The notes under the pieces are model-generated. The model saw only the letters and a program-made list of their open reading frames with translations, ran no database searches and had not been told where the DNA came from. Source: Enterobacter wuhouensis (GTDB lineage: Bacteria; Pseudomonadota; Gammaproteobacteria; Enterobacterales; Enterobacteriaceae). From it: 64,000 nt of DNA. A program made the position numbers and the translations under genes. The number at the start of each line of letters is the position of its first letter. Positions within the stretch are counted from its first letter, which is position 1. The DNA lies in NCBI RefSeq assembly GCF_004331265.1, contig NZ_SJOO01000001.1:124001-188000 (forward strand), written 5' to 3'. Below, piece after piece: positions 38,406-51,928 of this stretch.

Positions 38406-40139
38406 TTACATGCGTTCTACGGTTTCGATACCCAGGGTATCCAGACCCAGCTTCAGGGTCTTCGCCGTGAGCTGCGCCAGCTTCAGGCGGCTGTTGCGCA
38501 CCGCTTCGCTTTCTGCCGACAGGATAGGGCAGTGCTCGTAGAAGCCGGAGAACAGACCCGCCAGGTCGTACAGGTAAGCACACATCACGTGCGGCGTACC
38601 GTCGCGTGCGACAACGGTCAGCGTTTCTTCAAACTGCAGCAGTCGCGCCGCCAGCTGCGCTTCGCGATCTTCGGTAATGCTCACCGTGGCGTTCGCCAGC
38701 ACGCTTTCGTCGATATTCGCTTTACGGAATACCGAGAGTACGCGGGTGTAGGCATACTGCATGTACGGCGCCGTGTTGCCTTCAAACGCCAGCATGTTGT
38801 CCCAGTCAAAGATATAGTCGGTGGTACGGTTTTTGGAGAGATCCGCATATTTCACCGCGCCGATACCGACGGCGTTAGCCAGTTTTTCCAGCTCGTCAGC
38901 GGGCATGTCCGGGTTCTTCTCGGCCACCAGACGGCGGGCGCGTTCCAGCGCTTCGTCCAGCAGATCGGAAAGCTTCACGGTGCCGCCCGCGCGGGTTTTG
39001 AACGGCTTACCGTCTTTACCCAGCATCATGCCGAACATGTGGTGTTCCAGCGGTACGGAATCCGGCACGTAGCCTGCTTTGCGCACGATGGTCCACGCCT
39101 GCATCAGGTGCTGGTGCTGGCGGGAGTCGATGTAGTACAGCACGCGGTCGGCGTGCAGGGTTGCATAGCGGTATTTTGCGCAGGCGATATCGGTGGTGGT
39201 ATACAGATATCCGCCATCCTTCTTCTGGATGATGACGCCCATCGGTTCGCCTTCCTTGTTTTTGTACTCATCAAGGAACACGACCGTTGCGCCTTCGCTC
39301 TCTACCGCCAGCCCTTTGGCCTTCAGGTCCGCCACAATGCCGGGCAGCATTGGGTTGTAGAGGCTTTCACCCATCACGTCGTCGCGAGTCAGGGTGACGT
39401 TCAGACGGTTATAGGTCAGCTGGTTCTGGGACATGGTGATGTCGACCAGCTTGCGCCACATCTCCAGGAAGTATTGATCCCCGCCCTGCAGTTTCACCAC
39501 GTAGCTGCGCGCGCGCTCGGCGAAGGCTTCGTCTTCGTCGTAGTGCTTTTTCGCTTCGCGGTAGAAGCCTTCCAGGTCCGCCAGCGCCATCTCGCCCGCG
39601 TTTTCCTGCTGCTGCTTTTCAAGGTACGCGATAAGCATGCCGAACTGCGTACCCCAGTCGCCCACGTGGTTCGCGCGGATCACCTTGTGGCCGAGGAATT
39701 CATTGGTACGCACGGAGGCGTCACCGATAATGGTGGAGCGCAGGTGACCAACGTGCATCTCTTTCGCCACGTTCGGGGCGGAGTAGTCGATCACAATAGT
39801 CTGCGGCTCTGGCTGGGAAACACCCAGACGGTCGGATTTCAGCGCCGCATCAACGTGGCTTGCCAGGAACGCAGGCTCCAGGAAGATGTTGATGAAGCCC
39901 GGGCCGGCAATTTCGGTTTTGCTGGCGATGCCGGTGAGATCCAGATGCGTCAGTACCTGCTCAGCGAGCTGTCGCGGCGGCATGCCCAGTTTTTTAGCCA
40001 CTGCCATCACGCCGTTAGCCTGATAGTCGCCAAACTGTACTTTTGCTGACTGACGAACCTGAGGTTCGCAATCCGCAGGCGCACCTGCGGCAATCAGTGC
40101 CTGACTGACTTTTTCTGAGAGAAGAGCCTGAATATTCAC
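38406..40139 (-). CDS. argS: arginyl-tRNA synthetase
   Basis: ArgS charges tRNA-Arg in the cytoplasm. At 577 residues it equals E. coli ArgS. It has the N-terminal Add-1 domain, the class I HIGH-type motif HVGH at 129-132 in [22 protein letters not shown] sequence, and the C-terminal helical anticodon domain ending GIETVERM. The enzyme lacks a canonical KMSKS, as usual for many ArgRS. The leader holds a stable hairpin and a sigma70-like promoter. Confidence 0.98.
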   Translation of the reverse strand: MNIQALLSEKVSQALIAAGAPADCEPQVRQSAKVQFGDYQANGVMAVAKKLGMPPRQLAEQVLTHLDLTGIASKTEIAGPGFINIFLEPAFLASHVDAALKSDRLGVSQPEPQTIVIDYSAPNVAKEMHVGHLRSTIIGDASVRTNEFLGHKVIRANHVGDWGTQFGMLIAYLEKQQQENAGEMALADLEGFYREAKKHYDEDEAFAERARSYVVKLQGGDQYFLEMWRKLVDITMSQNQLTYNRLNVTLTRDDVMGESLYNPMLPGIVADLKAKGLAVESEGATVVFLDEYKNKEGEPMGVIIQKKDGGYLYTTTDIACAKYRYATLHADRVLYYIDSRQHQHLMQAWTIVRKAGYVPDSVPLEHHMFGMMLGKDGKPFKTRAGGTVKLSDLLDEALERARRLVAEKNPDMPADELEKLANAVGIGAVKYADLSKNRTTDYIFDWDNMLAFEGNTAPYMQYAYTRVLSVFRKANIDESVLANATVSITEDREAQLAARLLQFEETLTVVARDGTPHVMCAYLYDLAGLFSGFYEHCPILSAESEAVRNSRLKLAQLTAKTLKLGLDTLGIETVERM

Positions 40140-40158
40140 CTGGATACCTTACGTTTTT

Positions 40159-40184
40159 GCTGCGGGTGAACAACGCCCCGCAGC
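40159..40184 (-). other. hairpin in the argS leader
   Basis: GCTGCGGG (40159-40166) pairs with CCCGCAGC (40177-40184), eight perfect pairs over ten bases, within the predicted 5' untranslated region of argS. It lies about 20 bases before the start codon and could influence translation initiation. Confidence 0.5.
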
Positions 40185-40205
40185 AGTTAAAGAATTTAGG
40201 GCGGG

Positions 40206-40234
40206 AGTATACTGCAAATGCCCTCTTGCGTCAG
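40206..40234 (-). promoter_or_regulatory. sigma70 promoter of argS
   Basis: Reading the minus strand, CTGACG (40234-40229) and TATACT (40211-40206) are separated by 17 bp. Four of six and five of six bases match the consensus hexamers. Transcription would start near 40199, about 60 bp before the ATG. The rest of the 239-bp argS-yecM gap shows nothing else I can name. Confidence 0.55.
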
Positions 40235-40378
40235 CACCGCGGGGGCTGAAGATTGCTCAGAATCCAGGCTAAGAAGGCGTGCATAATCATGCAGTAATAA
40301 AATCCAGGATTCAGCGGTTGGTCGAAAGAGGGGAACAGAGTAAATTAGCGGCTTTGCGACACGATAAGAGACTGACTT

Positions 40379-40939
40379 ATGGCGAACTGGCACTCCATTG
40401 ACGAACTGCATGATATTTCCGCAGATTTACCGCGCTTCACCCAGGCGTTCACAGAACTTGCCACCCGTCTTGGTCTGGATATCGCGCCGCTTGAGGCCGA
40501 TCACATCTCCTTGCGCTGCCACCAAAACGTGACGGCCGAGCGCTGGCGTCGCGGTTTCGAGCAGTGCGGTGAACTGCTTTCTGAGAATATCATTAACGGT
40601 CGACCAATCTGCCTGTTCAAACTGCATGTACCGGTGTGCGTCGCGCACTGGCAGTTCACCGTGGTTGAGCTGCCGTGGCCCGGCGAAAAACGCTACCCGC
40701 ATGAAGGCTGGGAGCATATCGAAATCGTCCTGCCGGGCGAGCCGGACACCCTCAACGCCCGCGCGCTGGCGCTGTTATCTGACGACGGCTTGAGCAAGCC
40801 GGGGATTTTTGTGAAAACCAGTTCACCAAAGGGCGAGCGCGAGCGTTTGCCTAACCCGACGCTCGCCGTAACGGACGGGCAGGTCACGGTAAAGTTTCAT
40901 CCGTGGACAATTGAACAGATTGTCGCCAGCGAAGCGTAG
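40379..40939 (+). CDS. yecM: YecM, VOC-fold putative metal-binding protein
   Basis: The 186-residue protein matches E. coli YecM, a conserved cytoplasmic protein of the vicinal-oxygen-chelate fold with unknown reaction. Typical segments are DHISLRCHQN, WEHIEIVLPG and HPWTIEQIVASE; the histidines and glutamates in these are candidate metal ligands. It is a single gene divergent from argS, with the E. coli position conserved. The start is the ATG at 40379. Confidence 0.93.
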   Translation: MANWHSIDELHDISADLPRFTQAFTELATRLGLDIAPLEADHISLRCHQNVTAERWRRGFEQCGELLSENIINGRPICLFKLHVPVCVAHWQFTVVELPWPGEKRYPHEGWEHIEIVLPGEPDTLNARALALLSDDGLSKPGIFVKTSSPKGERERLPNPTLAVTDGQVTVKFHPWTIEQIVASEA

Positions 40940-41015
40940 GTTGTGACAGTACGCTAAGACCGGTCCGGAAGGGCGTGCAATGATGATGTGTTTAGTGGAA
41001 TTTCAGGAGGATTAA

Positions 41016-41759
41016 ATGGCGCTGCTGGAAATTTGTTGTTACAGCGTGGAGTGTGCCGTAACCGCGCAAAATCAGGGTGCTGACCGCATTGAGCTTTGCG
41101 CGGCGCCGAAAGAGGGGGGCTTAACGCCTTCGTATGGCGTGCTGAAATCAGCGCGCCAGGCCGTCACTGTTCCGGTGCATCCGATCGTTCGCCCGCGCGG
41201 CGGTGATTTTTGTTACACGGCGGGTGAATTCAGTGCCATGCTTGAAGATATCGCGCTTATTCGCGACCTGGGATTCCCGGGGCTGGTGACCGGCCTGCTG
41301 GACGAAGATGGCAACATCGACGTGCCGCGTATGCATCAGGTAATGGCCGCCGCAAAAGGAATGGCCGTCACTTTCCATCGCGCCTTTGATATGTGTAAAG
41401 ATCCGCTTCAAGCTTTTGATACGCTTGGAGAACTGGGCGTGGCGCGCATTTTGACATCCGGCCAACGGTCGTCTGCGGAAAAAGGATTGAAATTAATTAC
41501 GGAACTAAAAGCGCATTCCGGTGTTCCAATAATAATGGCAGGCGCAGGAGTGCGCGCCAGCAATCTGGAACTATTTTTAGACGCGGGGGTTAAGGAGCTT
41601 CACAGCTCGGCGGGTAAGTGGATACCGTCACCCATGCGTTATCGCAATACAGGGTTGTCTATGTCGACGGATGCTGAAGCGGATGAGTACTCACGCTACG
41701 GTGTAGATGGAGAGTCGGTTGCGGTAATGAAATCGATGATTGATCGTTATCACGTGTAG
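41016..41759 (+). CDS. cutC: CutC family copper homeostasis protein
   Basis: This 247-residue TIM-barrel protein matches CutC, first linked to copper tolerance in E. coli. Conserved stretches include [48 protein letters not shown] and the late strand [12 protein letters not shown]. Copper binding by bacterial CutC is still debated in the literature. AGGAGG lies seven bases before the ATG. The gene is followed by a strong terminator. Confidence 0.95.
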   Translation: MALLEICCYSVECAVTAQNQGADRIELCAAPKEGGLTPSYGVLKSARQAVTVPVHPIVRPRGGDFCYTAGEFSAMLEDIALIRDLGFPGLVTGLLDEDGNIDVPRMHQVMAAAKGMAVTFHRAFDMCKDPLQAFDTLGELGVARILTSGQRSSAEKGLKLITELKAHSGVPIIMAGAGVRASNLELFLDAGVKELHSSAGKWIPSPMRYRNTGLSMSTDAEADEYSRYGVDGESVAVMKSMIDRYHV

Positions 41760-41815
41760 CAACGTACCGATTTTTACCGCGCATCATGTCGCCCAATATG
41801 ATGCTTGCTTGTACC

Positions 41816-41848
41816 AGGCCCCTGCAATTTCAACAGGGGCCTTTTTTT
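41816..41848 (+). terminator. terminator of cutC
   Basis: AGGCCCCTG (41816-41824) pairs perfectly with CAGGGGCCT (41834-41842) over nine bases and is followed by seven T. Confidence 0.92.
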
Positions 41849-41850
41849 AT

Positions 41851-41946
41851 CCCTCTCACCCTAACCCTCTCCCCATTGGGGAGAGGGGACTGCACGGTGC
41901 GGTCTTTATCTCCCTCGCCCCTATGGGGAGAGGGCAGGGGTGAGGG
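41851..41946. repeat. inverted pair of palindromic intergenic repeats (copies 2 and 3)
   Basis: Copy 2 (41851-41888) reads CCCTCTCACCCTAACC then a CCTCTCCCC-ATT-GGGGAGAGG hairpin. Copy 3 (41911-41946) is in the opposite orientation, with GGGGAGAGGGCAGGGGTGAGG, and is degenerate in its left arm. They lie between convergent cutC and cmoB, so they could form larger paired structures. Same element as at 11706 and 56141. Confidence 0.8.
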
Positions 41947-41951
41947 GAAAA

Positions 41952-44099
<2,148 letters not shown>

Positions 44100-44151
44100 A
44101 CAAACTCCCTGTTATTTGGCAGATGGCACCTCTCTATGATAGGGGGTGAAA

Positions 44152-44970
44152 TCAGAAAAGAGAAGATTGTTGTGGGATGGATGGGGCGCTGCCCACCGAC
44201 GGAACCGCAGCCTGCAAGGCATGCCAAAGAGCATCGACCAGTTCAGGCGCGTGCGCGATGTCTGGGGTGTGTAAAAAGAGATACGGCGTGGTGGTTTTCT
44301 CCCATTTCGGCAACGTTTGCAGCCAGACGGCGAACATATCCTGATTTTGCTGCATATTGTCGCTGCCGATAAACCTGATCATGGGGTTTTTCGCCGTCAC
44401 GATGGCGTGTACGGGCACTTTTGGCTTTTTGCGCTGCGCCTCAACGATGGCTTCACTGTGCGGAATGGCGCCGTGCACCGGACGGCTGTCGAGGATGACG
44501 CGGTTAACGGAACGTTCGAGCAGGCCGCGGTTGAGTGCTATCTCGGCCTCGCGTTTGGCAAAGAAGTCCTGATGCCGGACTTCAACGCCGTAGGTAAATT
44601 CCCGGGGCAGGGCATCCAGAAACTGCCACAGCGCGGGCAAGTCGCGCGGGCCAAAGGTCGCGGGAAGCTGTAGCCAGTATTGGCCGATGCGGTTCGCCAG
44701 CGGGGACATCCGCGTGAAAAATTCTTCGGTTAAATCATTACAGTTGCGCAGCGCGGCGTTGTGGGAGATGGTCGCCGGAAACTTAAAGCAGAAACGAAAG
44801 TCGTCGCTGGTTTGCTCCCGCCAGCGCTCGACGATTTCTGCCCGGGGAAGGGCATACAGCGTGGTATTACCCTCGACGCAGTTAAAGTGTCGGGCATACT
44901 CTTCAAGGCTGGTGATGCCAAGGCGCACCCATTTCGGGTGCGACCACTGGGGCAGGCCCACGTATATCAT
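44152..44970 (-). CDS. yecE: DUF72 family protein YecE
   Basis: This 272-residue TIM-barrel protein equals E. coli YecE in length. DUF72 marks are [38 protein letters not shown] and [10 protein letters not shown]. Its biochemical role is unknown; some DUF72 relatives have been proposed to act on nucleic acid or metal clusters. It overlaps yecD by four bases and so is likely co-expressed with it. Confidence 0.93.
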   Translation of the reverse strand: MIYVGLPQWSHPKWVRLGITSLEEYARHFNCVEGNTTLYALPRAEIVERWREQTSDDFRFCFKFPATISHNAALRNCNDLTEEFFTRMSPLANRIGQYWLQLPATFGPRDLPALWQFLDALPREFTYGVEVRHQDFFAKREAEIALNRGLLERSVNRVILDSRPVHGAIPHSEAIVEAQRKKPKVPVHAIVTAKNPMIRFIGSDNMQQNQDMFAVWLQTLPKWEKTTTPYLFLHTPDIAHAPELVDALWHALQAAVPSVGSAPSIPQQSSLF

Positions 44971-45533
44971 AAGGCGTTTAAAATCTCGTCGGTGCTGCGG
45001 ACGCGACCTATGCGCGGGAAGATATGGGTCATGCTGCCCTGATGCTGATCCGCAGAGGCTGCGCTGCAGGCATCTTCGGCAATCACCAGGTTAAAGCCCA
45101 GTTCCCAGGCGTTGCGGGCAGTGGATTCCACGCCGATGTTGGTGGAGATCCCGCAGAGGATAATGGTGTCGATGCCGCGACGGCGCAGCTGCAGCTCCAG
45201 ATCGGTGCCGTAAAATGCGCCCCACTGGCGTTTGGTCACTTCGATATCGCTGTCGCGTTTGCCGAGCGATACCGGGTACGTCCACCAGTTTTCCGGCAGG
45301 GCATGCGCCCCGGCCTGAGCATCGACCGGCTGTTTTAACGCTTCGGCAAAATCAGCGGACCAGCCGACGCGTACCATGACCACGGGCGCACCGCTGGCAC
45401 GGCATTTTTCCGCCAGACGGGCAGCGCGGCTGACCACATCATCAGCGGCGTGTGGGCCACCGGCAAAAGGCAGGATACCTTCCTGTAGGTCAATGACCAC
45501 AAGTGCGGTTTTGGTGGCATCGAGTGTAAACAT
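44967..45533 (-). CDS. yecD: isochorismatase-family hydrolase YecD
   Basis: The 188-residue protein matches E. coli YecD. The family aspartate (D15 in [10 protein letters not shown]) and lysine ([10 protein letters not shown]) are present. The position of the nucleophilic cysteine of cysteine-hydrolase members reads glycine ([13 protein letters not shown]), as in true isochorismatases such as EntB, so an amidase mechanism is unlikely. Substrate unknown. It is first in a yecD-yecE unit divergent from aspS. Confidence 0.92.
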   Translation of the reverse strand: MFTLDATKTALVVIDLQEGILPFAGGPHAADDVVSRAARLAEKCRASGAPVVMVRVGWSADFAEALKQPVDAQAGAHALPENWWTYPVSLGKRDSDIEVTKRQWGAFYGTDLELQLRRRGIDTIILCGISTNIGVESTARNAWELGFNLVIAEDACSAASADQHQGSMTHIFPRIGRVRSTDEILNAL

Positions 45534-45669
45534 AGTAACTCCAGTTAAATGAATCGCTTCGGCTACACCTTACGACGTTATGGCCTGTTATCGGTCGGAT
45601 AATTTTGTTAATTTTTGTGAGAATGCGCAATAAGAGCGCAGCAAACGACCGTCAGGCCGCGCTTCTCTC

Positions 45670-45698
45670 TTATCGTCCGGCGGAATTTCCAGTATAAT
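45670..45698 (+). promoter_or_regulatory. promoter of aspS
   Basis: A perfect TATAAT (45693-45698) is preceded 17 bp upstream by TTATCG (45670-45675), a weak -35. Transcription would start near 45705, about 93 bp before aspS. The remainder of the 264-bp yecD-aspS gap shows no gene. Confidence 0.65.
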
Positions 45699-45797
45699 AG
45701 CCGCCTTTTTTCATCCAGTTGTGACATACAGAAAGCTGCGACATAGTAGCCTGCACATCAGGCAACGTTTAGCCTGCGGCTAATTAAGGGATATCTC

Positions 45798-47570
45798 ATG
45801 CGTACAGAATATTGCGGGCAGCTGCGTCAGTCCCACGTCGGGCAGCAGGTTACCCTGTGTGGTTGGGTCAACCGTCGTCGTGATCTTGGTAGCCTTATCT
45901 TCATCGATATGCGCGACCGCGAAGGTATCGTTCAGGTGTTCTTCGATCCGGATCGCGCAGAGGCGTTGAAGCTGGCTTCTGAACTGCGTAATGAGTTCTG
46001 CATTCAGGTCACCGGCACCGTGCGCGCCCGTGACGAGAAAAACGTAAACGCAGACATGGCGACCGGTGCGATTGAAGTCCTGGCGTCTGACCTCGTTATC
46101 ATTAACCGTGCCGAAGCGCTGCCGCTGGACTCCAACCACGTCAACACCGAAGAAGCGCGTCTGAAATACCGCTACCTGGATCTGCGTCGCCCGGAGATGG
46201 CTCAGCGCCTGAAAACCCGCGCGAAGATTACCAGCCTGGTGCGTCGCTTTATGGATGACCACGGTTTCCTCGATATCGAAACCCCGATGCTGACCAAGGC
46301 CACGCCGGAAGGCGCGCGCGATTACCTGGTGCCGTCCCGCGTGCATAAAGGCAAATTCTACGCGCTGCCGCAGTCTCCGCAGCTGTTCAAGCAGCTGCTG
46401 ATGATGTCCGGCTTCGACCGCTACTACCAGATCGTAAAATGCTTCCGTGACGAAGACCTGCGCGCTGACCGTCAGCCAGAATTCACCCAGATCGACGTAG
46501 AAACCTCCTTCATGACCGCCGAGCAGGTGCGTGAAGTGATGGAAGCCCTGGTGCGCGGCCTGTGGAACGACGTGAAAAGCGTTGAGTTGGGTGACTTCCC
46601 CATCATGACCTTCGCCGAGGCCGAGCGCCGCTACGGCTCTGACAAACCGGACCTGCGTAACCCGATGGAGCTGGTGGACGTGGCTGACCTGGTGAAATCC
46701 GTCGAGTTCGCGGTATTTGCCGGTCCGGCTAACGATGCCAAAGGTCGCGTCGCGGCGCTGCGCGTTCCGGGCGGTGCTGCCCTGAGCCGTAAGCAGATCG
46801 ACGACTACGGTAACTTCATTAAAATCTACGGCGCGAAAGGGCTGGCCTATATTAAGGTAACCGAACGTGCGAAAGGTCTGGAAGGGATCACCAGCCCGGT
46901 GGCGAAATTCCTGAACGCAGACATCGTGGAAGCGATCCTCGAGCGCACTGGCGCGCAGGACGGCGACATGATCTTCTTCGGCGCGGACAACAAGAAAGTG
47001 GTCGCGGATGCCATGGGCGCGCTGCGTCTGAAGCTCGGCAAAGACCTGAACCTCACCGACGAAAACAAATGGGCGCCGCTGTGGGTTATCGACTTCCCTA
47101 TGTTTGAAGACGACGGTGAAGGCGGCCTGACCGCAATGCACCACCCGTTCACCTCGCCAAAAGACATGAGCGCGGCGGAGCTGAAGGCGGCACCGGAAGA
47201 CGCGGTCGCCAACGCTTACGATATGGTCATCAACGGCTATGAAGTGGGCGGCGGTTCCGTGCGTATTCACAGCGGCGAAATGCAGCAGACCGTGTTTGGT
47301 ATTCTCGGCATTAACGAGCAGGAGCAGCGTGAGAAATTCGGCTTCCTGCTGGACGCGCTGAAATACGGTACGCCGCCGCATGCGGGTCTGGCATTCGGTC
47401 TTGACCGTCTGACCATGCTGCTGACCGGCACCGACAACATTCGTGATGTTATCGCCTTCCCGAAAACCACGGCAGCGGCGTGTCTGATGACCGAAGCGCC
47501 AAGCTTTGCCAACCCGGCCTCTCTGGCCGAGCTGGGCATTGAAGTGGTGAAGAAGGAAGAGAAAAACTGA
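45798..47570 (+). CDS. aspS: aspartyl-tRNA synthetase
   Basis: AspS charges tRNA-Asp. The 590 residues equal E. coli AspS: an N-terminal OB-fold anticodon domain ([20 protein letters not shown]), the class II core with [20 protein letters not shown] and [17 protein letters not shown], the bacterial GAD insertion, and motif 3 [10 protein letters not shown]. nudB follows two bases after the stop. Confidence 0.98.
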   Translation: MRTEYCGQLRQSHVGQQVTLCGWVNRRRDLGSLIFIDMRDREGIVQVFFDPDRAEALKLASELRNEFCIQVTGTVRARDEKNVNADMATGAIEVLASDLVIINRAEALPLDSNHVNTEEARLKYRYLDLRRPEMAQRLKTRAKITSLVRRFMDDHGFLDIETPMLTKATPEGARDYLVPSRVHKGKFYALPQSPQLFKQLLMMSGFDRYYQIVKCFRDEDLRADRQPEFTQIDVETSFMTAEQVREVMEALVRGLWNDVKSVELGDFPIMTFAEAERRYGSDKPDLRNPMELVDVADLVKSVEFAVFAGPANDAKGRVAALRVPGGAALSRKQIDDYGNFIKIYGAKGLAYIKVTERAKGLEGITSPVAKFLNADIVEAILERTGAQDGDMIFFGADNKKVVADAMGALRLKLGKDLNLTDENKWAPLWVIDFPMFEDDGEGGLTAMHHPFTSPKDMSAAELKAAPEDAVANAYDMVINGYEVGGGSVRIHSGEMQQTVFGILGINEQEQREKFGFLLDALKYGTPPHAGLAFGLDRLTMLLTGTDNIRDVIAFPKTTAAACLMTEAPSFANPASLAELGIEVVKKEEKN

Positions 47571-47571
47571 T

Positions 47572-48015
47572 ATGGCATATAAGCGTCCCGTTTCTGTCTT
47601 AGTTGTAATTTACGCCCAGGACACGAAGCGGGTGCTGATGTTGCAGCGGCGCGACGATCCTGATTTCTGGCAGTCGGTTACCGGCAGCCTGGAAGAGGGG
47701 GAGACCGCGCCGCAGGCCGCCGCGCGTGAAGTAAAGGAAGAGGTCACCATTGACGTTGCCTGCGAGCAACTGACCCTGAAGGACTGTCAGCGCACGGTGG
47801 AGTTTGAAATTTTTAGCCATTTACGTCATCGCTATGCGCCGGGTATCGAACGCAATACGGAATCCTGGTTCTGTCTCGCGCTCCCCCACGAGCGGGAAAT
47901 CGTGTTCACTGAACACCTGACCTACCGCTGGGTAGACGCGGCGGATGCTGCCTCGCTGACCAAGTCGTGGAGCAACCGGCAGGCGATTGAAGAATTTGTA
48001 ATTAACGCTGCCTGA
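47572..48015 (+). CDS. nudB: dihydroneopterin triphosphate diphosphatase NudB
   Basis: NudB is a Nudix hydrolase that removes pyrophosphate from dihydroneopterin triphosphate in folate synthesis. The Nudix box runs from G38 (GSLEEGE) to REVKEEV at 52-58. It has 147 residues against about 150 in E. coli. It is coupled to aspS (two-base gap) and followed by yebC, as in E. coli. Confidence 0.96.
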   Translation: MAYKRPVSVLVVIYAQDTKRVLMLQRRDDPDFWQSVTGSLEEGETAPQAAAREVKEEVTIDVACEQLTLKDCQRTVEFEIFSHLRHRYAPGIERNTESWFCLALPHEREIVFTEHLTYRWVDAADAASLTKSWSNRQAIEEFVINAA

Positions 48016-48042
48016 AAAGGCGCGCTCTTTGAGGATATTTTT

Positions 48043-48783
48043 ATGGCAGGTCATAGTAAGTGGGCCAACACTAAACACCGCAAAGCGGCACAGGATGCCA
48101 AGCGCGGTAAAATCTTTACCAAAATCATTCGCGAGCTGGTAACGGCTGCGCGTCTGGGCGGCGGCGATGCGGGATCTAACCCACGTCTGCGCGCGGCTAT
48201 CGATAAAGCACTGTCTAACAACATGACGCGTGACACCCTGAACCGTGCAATTGCGCGCGGCGTGGGCGGTGATGAAGACGCGAACATGGAAACCATCATT
48301 TATGAAGGTTACGGTCCTGGCGGTACAGCGGTCATGGTTGAATGTCTGTCTGACAACCGTAACCGTACCGTAGCGGAAGTGCGCCACGCGTTCACCAAAA
48401 CCGGTGGCAACCTGGGCACCGACGGTTCCGTGGCTTACCTGTTCAGCAAAAAAGGCGTTATCTCCTTCGAGAAAGGCGATGAAGATGTGATCATGGAAGC
48501 GGCGCTGGAAGCGGGTGCGGAAGACGTGGTGACCTTCGACGACGGCGCTATCGACGTCTACACCGCGTGGGAAGAGATGGGCGCCGTGCGCGACGCGCTG
48601 GAAGCGGCTGGCCTGAAAGCGGACAACGCTGAAGTCTCCATGATCCCGTCCACCAAAGCGGATATGGATGCAGAGACTGCGCCAAAACTGCTGCGTCTGA
48701 TCGACATGCTCGAAGACTGCGACGACGTGCAGGAAGTGTATCACAACGGTGAAATCTCTGATGAGGTTGCAGCGACTCTCTAA
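48043..48783 (+). CDS. yebC: YebC/PmpR family protein YebC
   Basis: The 246-residue protein has the TACO1/YebC signature [20 protein letters not shown] at its start and acidic later domains. The family was first called transcriptional regulators; more recent work links members to translation of proline-rich stretches. It lies between nudB and ruvC, as in E. coli. Confidence 0.96.
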   Translation: MAGHSKWANTKHRKAAQDAKRGKIFTKIIRELVTAARLGGGDAGSNPRLRAAIDKALSNNMTRDTLNRAIARGVGGDEDANMETIIYEGYGPGGTAVMVECLSDNRNRTVAEVRHAFTKTGGNLGTDGSVAYLFSKKGVISFEKGDEDVIMEAALEAGAEDVVTFDDGAIDVYTAWEEMGAVRDALEAAGLKADNAEVSMIPSTKADMDAETAPKLLRLIDMLEDCDDVQEVYHNGEISDEVAATL

Positions 48784-48817
48784 TGAGAGCGTATAAGTCC
48801 GTTACGGGAGACGCGTG

Positions 48818-49339
48818 ATGTCGATTATTCTCGGGATTGACCCAGGCTCACGCGTCACCGGTTATGGCGTTATCCGTCAGGTCGGACGCCAGTTAACCTA
48901 CCTGGGCAGCGGGTGTATTCGCACCAAAGTCGACGATCTGCCGTCGCGCCTCAAGCTCATCTATGCGGGCGTGTCGGAGATCATCACCCAGTTTCAGCCG
49001 GACTATTTCGCCATTGAGCAGGTCTTTATGGCGAAGAACGCCGATTCGGCGTTAAAGCTCGGTCAGGCGCGCGGCGTAGCGATTGTTGCCGCCGTGAACC
49101 AGGATTTGCCGGTATTCGAATACGCGGCACGCCAGGTAAAGCAGACGGTGGTGGGCATTGGGAGCGCGGAGAAAAGCCAGGTGCAGCACATGGTGCGTAC
49201 CCTGCTGAAGCTTCCCGCGAACCCGCAGGCCGACGCCGCGGATGCGCTGGCGATTGCGATTACCCACTGCCACGTCAGCCAGAACGCGATGCAAATGAGC
49301 GAGTCGCGGCTTAATCTGGCACGAGGCAGGTTACGATAA
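48818..49339 (+). CDS. ruvC: Holliday junction resolvase RuvC
   Basis: RuvC cuts Holliday junctions together with RuvAB. The 173-residue form from ATG 48818 equals E. coli; GGGAG lies eight bases upstream. Catalytic acids are the aspartate in [10 protein letters not shown], the glutamate in FAIEQVF and the aspartates in [17 protein letters not shown] one codon earlier is possible but less well spaced. The E. coli gene yebB that separates ruvC from ruvA is absent. Confidence 0.97.
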   Translation: MSIILGIDPGSRVTGYGVIRQVGRQLTYLGSGCIRTKVDDLPSRLKLIYAGVSEIITQFQPDYFAIEQVFMAKNADSALKLGQARGVAIVAAVNQDLPVFEYAARQVKQTVVGIGSAEKSQVQHMVRTLLKLPANPQADAADALAIAITHCHVSQNAMQMSESRLNLARGRLR

Positions 49340-49348
49340 TAAGAAATC

Positions 49349-49376
49349 AGGCTGGATAAACATCCAGCCTTTTTTT
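49349..49376 (+). terminator. ruvC terminator
   Basis: AGGCTGGAT (49349-49357) pairs perfectly with ATCCAGCCT (49362-49370) over AAAC and is followed by a run of T. The same bases contain the LexA box of ruvAB. Confidence 0.9.
49352..49367 (+). promoter_or_regulatory. LexA (SOS) box of ruvAB
   Basis: CTGGATAAACATCCAG fits CTG-N10-CAG with a palindromic interior, close to the E. coli ruvAB SOS box as I recall it. It lies 54 bp before ruvA. It is embedded in the ruvC terminator stem. Confidence 0.82.
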
Positions 49377-49420
49377 ATTATGTTGCCAGTCAACAAACTT
49401 TCAGAACGCAGGAGCGTCAC

Positions 49421-50035
49421 GTGATAGGCAGACTCAGAGGCATCATCATTGAAAAACAACCCCCGTTAGTGCTGCTGGAAGTGGGTGGCGTGGGCTATGA
49501 AGTCCATATGCCGATGACCTGCTTCTACGAGCTGCCGGACGCGGGCAAAGAGGCGATTGTCTTTACCCAGTTTGTCGTGCGTGAAGATGCCCAACTGCTG
49601 TACGGCTTCAACAACAAGCAGGAACGCACCCTGTTCCGCGAGCTGATTAAAACCAACGGCGTCGGGCCGAAGCTGGCGCTGGCGATTTTGTCCGGCATGT
49701 CTGCGCCACAGTTCGTGAATGCCGTTGAGCGCGAAGATCCCGCGGCGCTGATTAAGCTCCCGGGCATCGGTAAGAAAACCGCTGAACGTCTGATCGTCGA
49801 AATGAAGGACCGCTTTAAGGGCTTGCACGGCGATCTGTTCACGCCGGCTGCCGATTTGGTACTGACCTCGCCAGGCGGCCCTGCAACGGATGATGACGCC
49901 GAGCAGGAAGCGGTTGCCGCGCTGGTGGCGCTGGGCTATAAACCTCAGGAGGCCAGCCGTATGGTGAGCAAAATTGCCAAACCGGACGCCAGCAGTGAAA
50001 CCCTGATTCGTGAAGCGCTGCGCGCTGCATTGTGA
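49421..50035 (+). CDS. ruvA: Holliday junction DNA helicase subunit RuvA
   Basis: RuvA binds the four-way junction as a tetramer and loads RuvB. The 204-residue protein (203 in E. coli) has the OB domain [15 protein letters not shown], the two helix-hairpin-helix motifs ([15 protein letters not shown] and [16 protein letters not shown]) and a C-terminal RuvB-binding domain ending [12 protein letters not shown]. The start is GTG at 49421 with CAGGAG upstream. SOS-regulated through the LexA box. Confidence 0.97.
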   Translation: MIGRLRGIIIEKQPPLVLLEVGGVGYEVHMPMTCFYELPDAGKEAIVFTQFVVREDAQLLYGFNNKQERTLFRELIKTNGVGPKLALAILSGMSAPQFVNAVEREDPAALIKLPGIGKKTAERLIVEMKDRFKGLHGDLFTPAADLVLTSPGGPATDDDAEQEAVAALVALGYKPQEASRMVSKIAKPDASSETLIREALRAAL

Positions 50036-50040
50036 GGTAA

Positions 50041-51054
<1,014 letters not shown>

Positions 51055-51059
51055 AAAAT

Positions 51060-51134
51060 GCCGGGTGGCGGCTACGCCTTACCCGGCCTACAATTTGGCC
51101 TTTGTAGCCCCGGTAAGCGAAGCGCCACCGGGGA
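51060..51134. repeat. pair of inverted REP elements (BIME-like)
   Basis: GCCGGGTGGCGGCTACGCC with TTACCCGGCCTACA is a REP unit; the inverted partner TGTAGCCCCGGTAAGCG with AAGCGCCACCGGGG follows. The pair fills the gap between convergent ruvB and znuB and can form a large hairpin, which probably protects mRNA ends or binds gyrase/IHF as E. coli BIMEs do. Confidence 0.88.
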
Positions 51135-51142
51135 CATACCCG

Positions 51143-51928
51143 CTACTGTGCGGTCTTCTTCATCATACTGAAGATAAACAGCGCCGCCGCACACAGCACC
51201 ACCGACGGACCCGCAGGCGTGTCGTAAAACGCCGAGAAGGTTAACCCACCCGTTACCGCAATCATTCCGATAATTACCGCCACACCCGCCATCTGCTCCG
51301 GCGTCCGTGCAAAGCGACGGGCCGTGGCCGCAGGTATAATCAGCAGTGAGGTGATGATCAGCGCCCCGACAAACTTCATCGCTACGCCGATGGTTAACGC
51401 CGTCACCAGCATCAACAGCAGCTTCACGCGCTGGAGCTTCACGCCGTCGACAAAGGCCAGATCGGGGCTGACGGTCATCGCCAGCAGGTTACGCCACTGC
51501 CAGAGCAGAATGCCAAGCACCACCGCCACGCCAATGGCGATCGAGATCAGATCTTCCGGCGTAACGGCAAGCAAATCGCCAAACAGGTAGGCCATCAGGT
51601 CAACGCGGATGTTGGACATCAGGCTCACCACCACCAGACCCAGCGACAGGGCGCTGTGCGCCATAATGCCAAGCAGCGTGTCTATCGCGAGGTGAGGGCG
51701 TTTTTCCAGCCAGACCAGCCCCCCGGCCAGCAGCAGCGTGACCACGATAACGGCATAGAACGGGTTGACGTTCAGCAGCAGGCCAAAGGCCACGCCGAGC
51801 AGAGACGCGTGCGCAAGGGTATCGCCGAAATAGGACATTCTGCGCCAGACCACAAACGAGCCAAGCGGGCCCGCGGCGCAGGCAAGCATAATCCCGGCCA
51901 GCCAGCCGGGCAGTAACAGTTCAATCAT
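51143..51928 (-). CDS. znuB: zinc ABC importer permease ZnuB
   Basis: The 261-residue ABC-3 family permease of the high-affinity Zn2+ importer matches E. coli ZnuB. It has multiple hydrophobic helices, [18 protein letters not shown] near the start and [20 protein letters not shown], the coupling region. It overlaps znuC by four bases on the minus strand. Confidence 0.97.
   Translation of the reverse strand: MIELLLPGWLAGIMLACAAGPLGSFVVWRRMSYFGDTLAHASLLGVAFGLLLNVNPFYAVIVVTLLLAGGLVWLEKRPHLAIDTLLGIMAHSALSLGLVVVSLMSNIRVDLMAYLFGDLLAVTPEDLISIAIGVAVVLGILLWQWRNLLAMTVSPDLAFVDGVKLQRVKLLLMLVTALTIGVAMKFVGALIITSLLIIPAATARRFARTPEQMAGVAVIIGMIAVTGGLTFSAFYDTPAGPSVVLCAAALFIFSMMKKTAQ

Noticed and set aside
38388..40049. 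Long open frame antisense to argS
   Set aside because: Same reason: compositional shadow of a highly expressed synthetase gene.
45780..47381. Long open frame antisense to aspS
   Set aside because: Shadow of the codon bias in aspS; no Shine-Dalgarno and no recognisable protein features.
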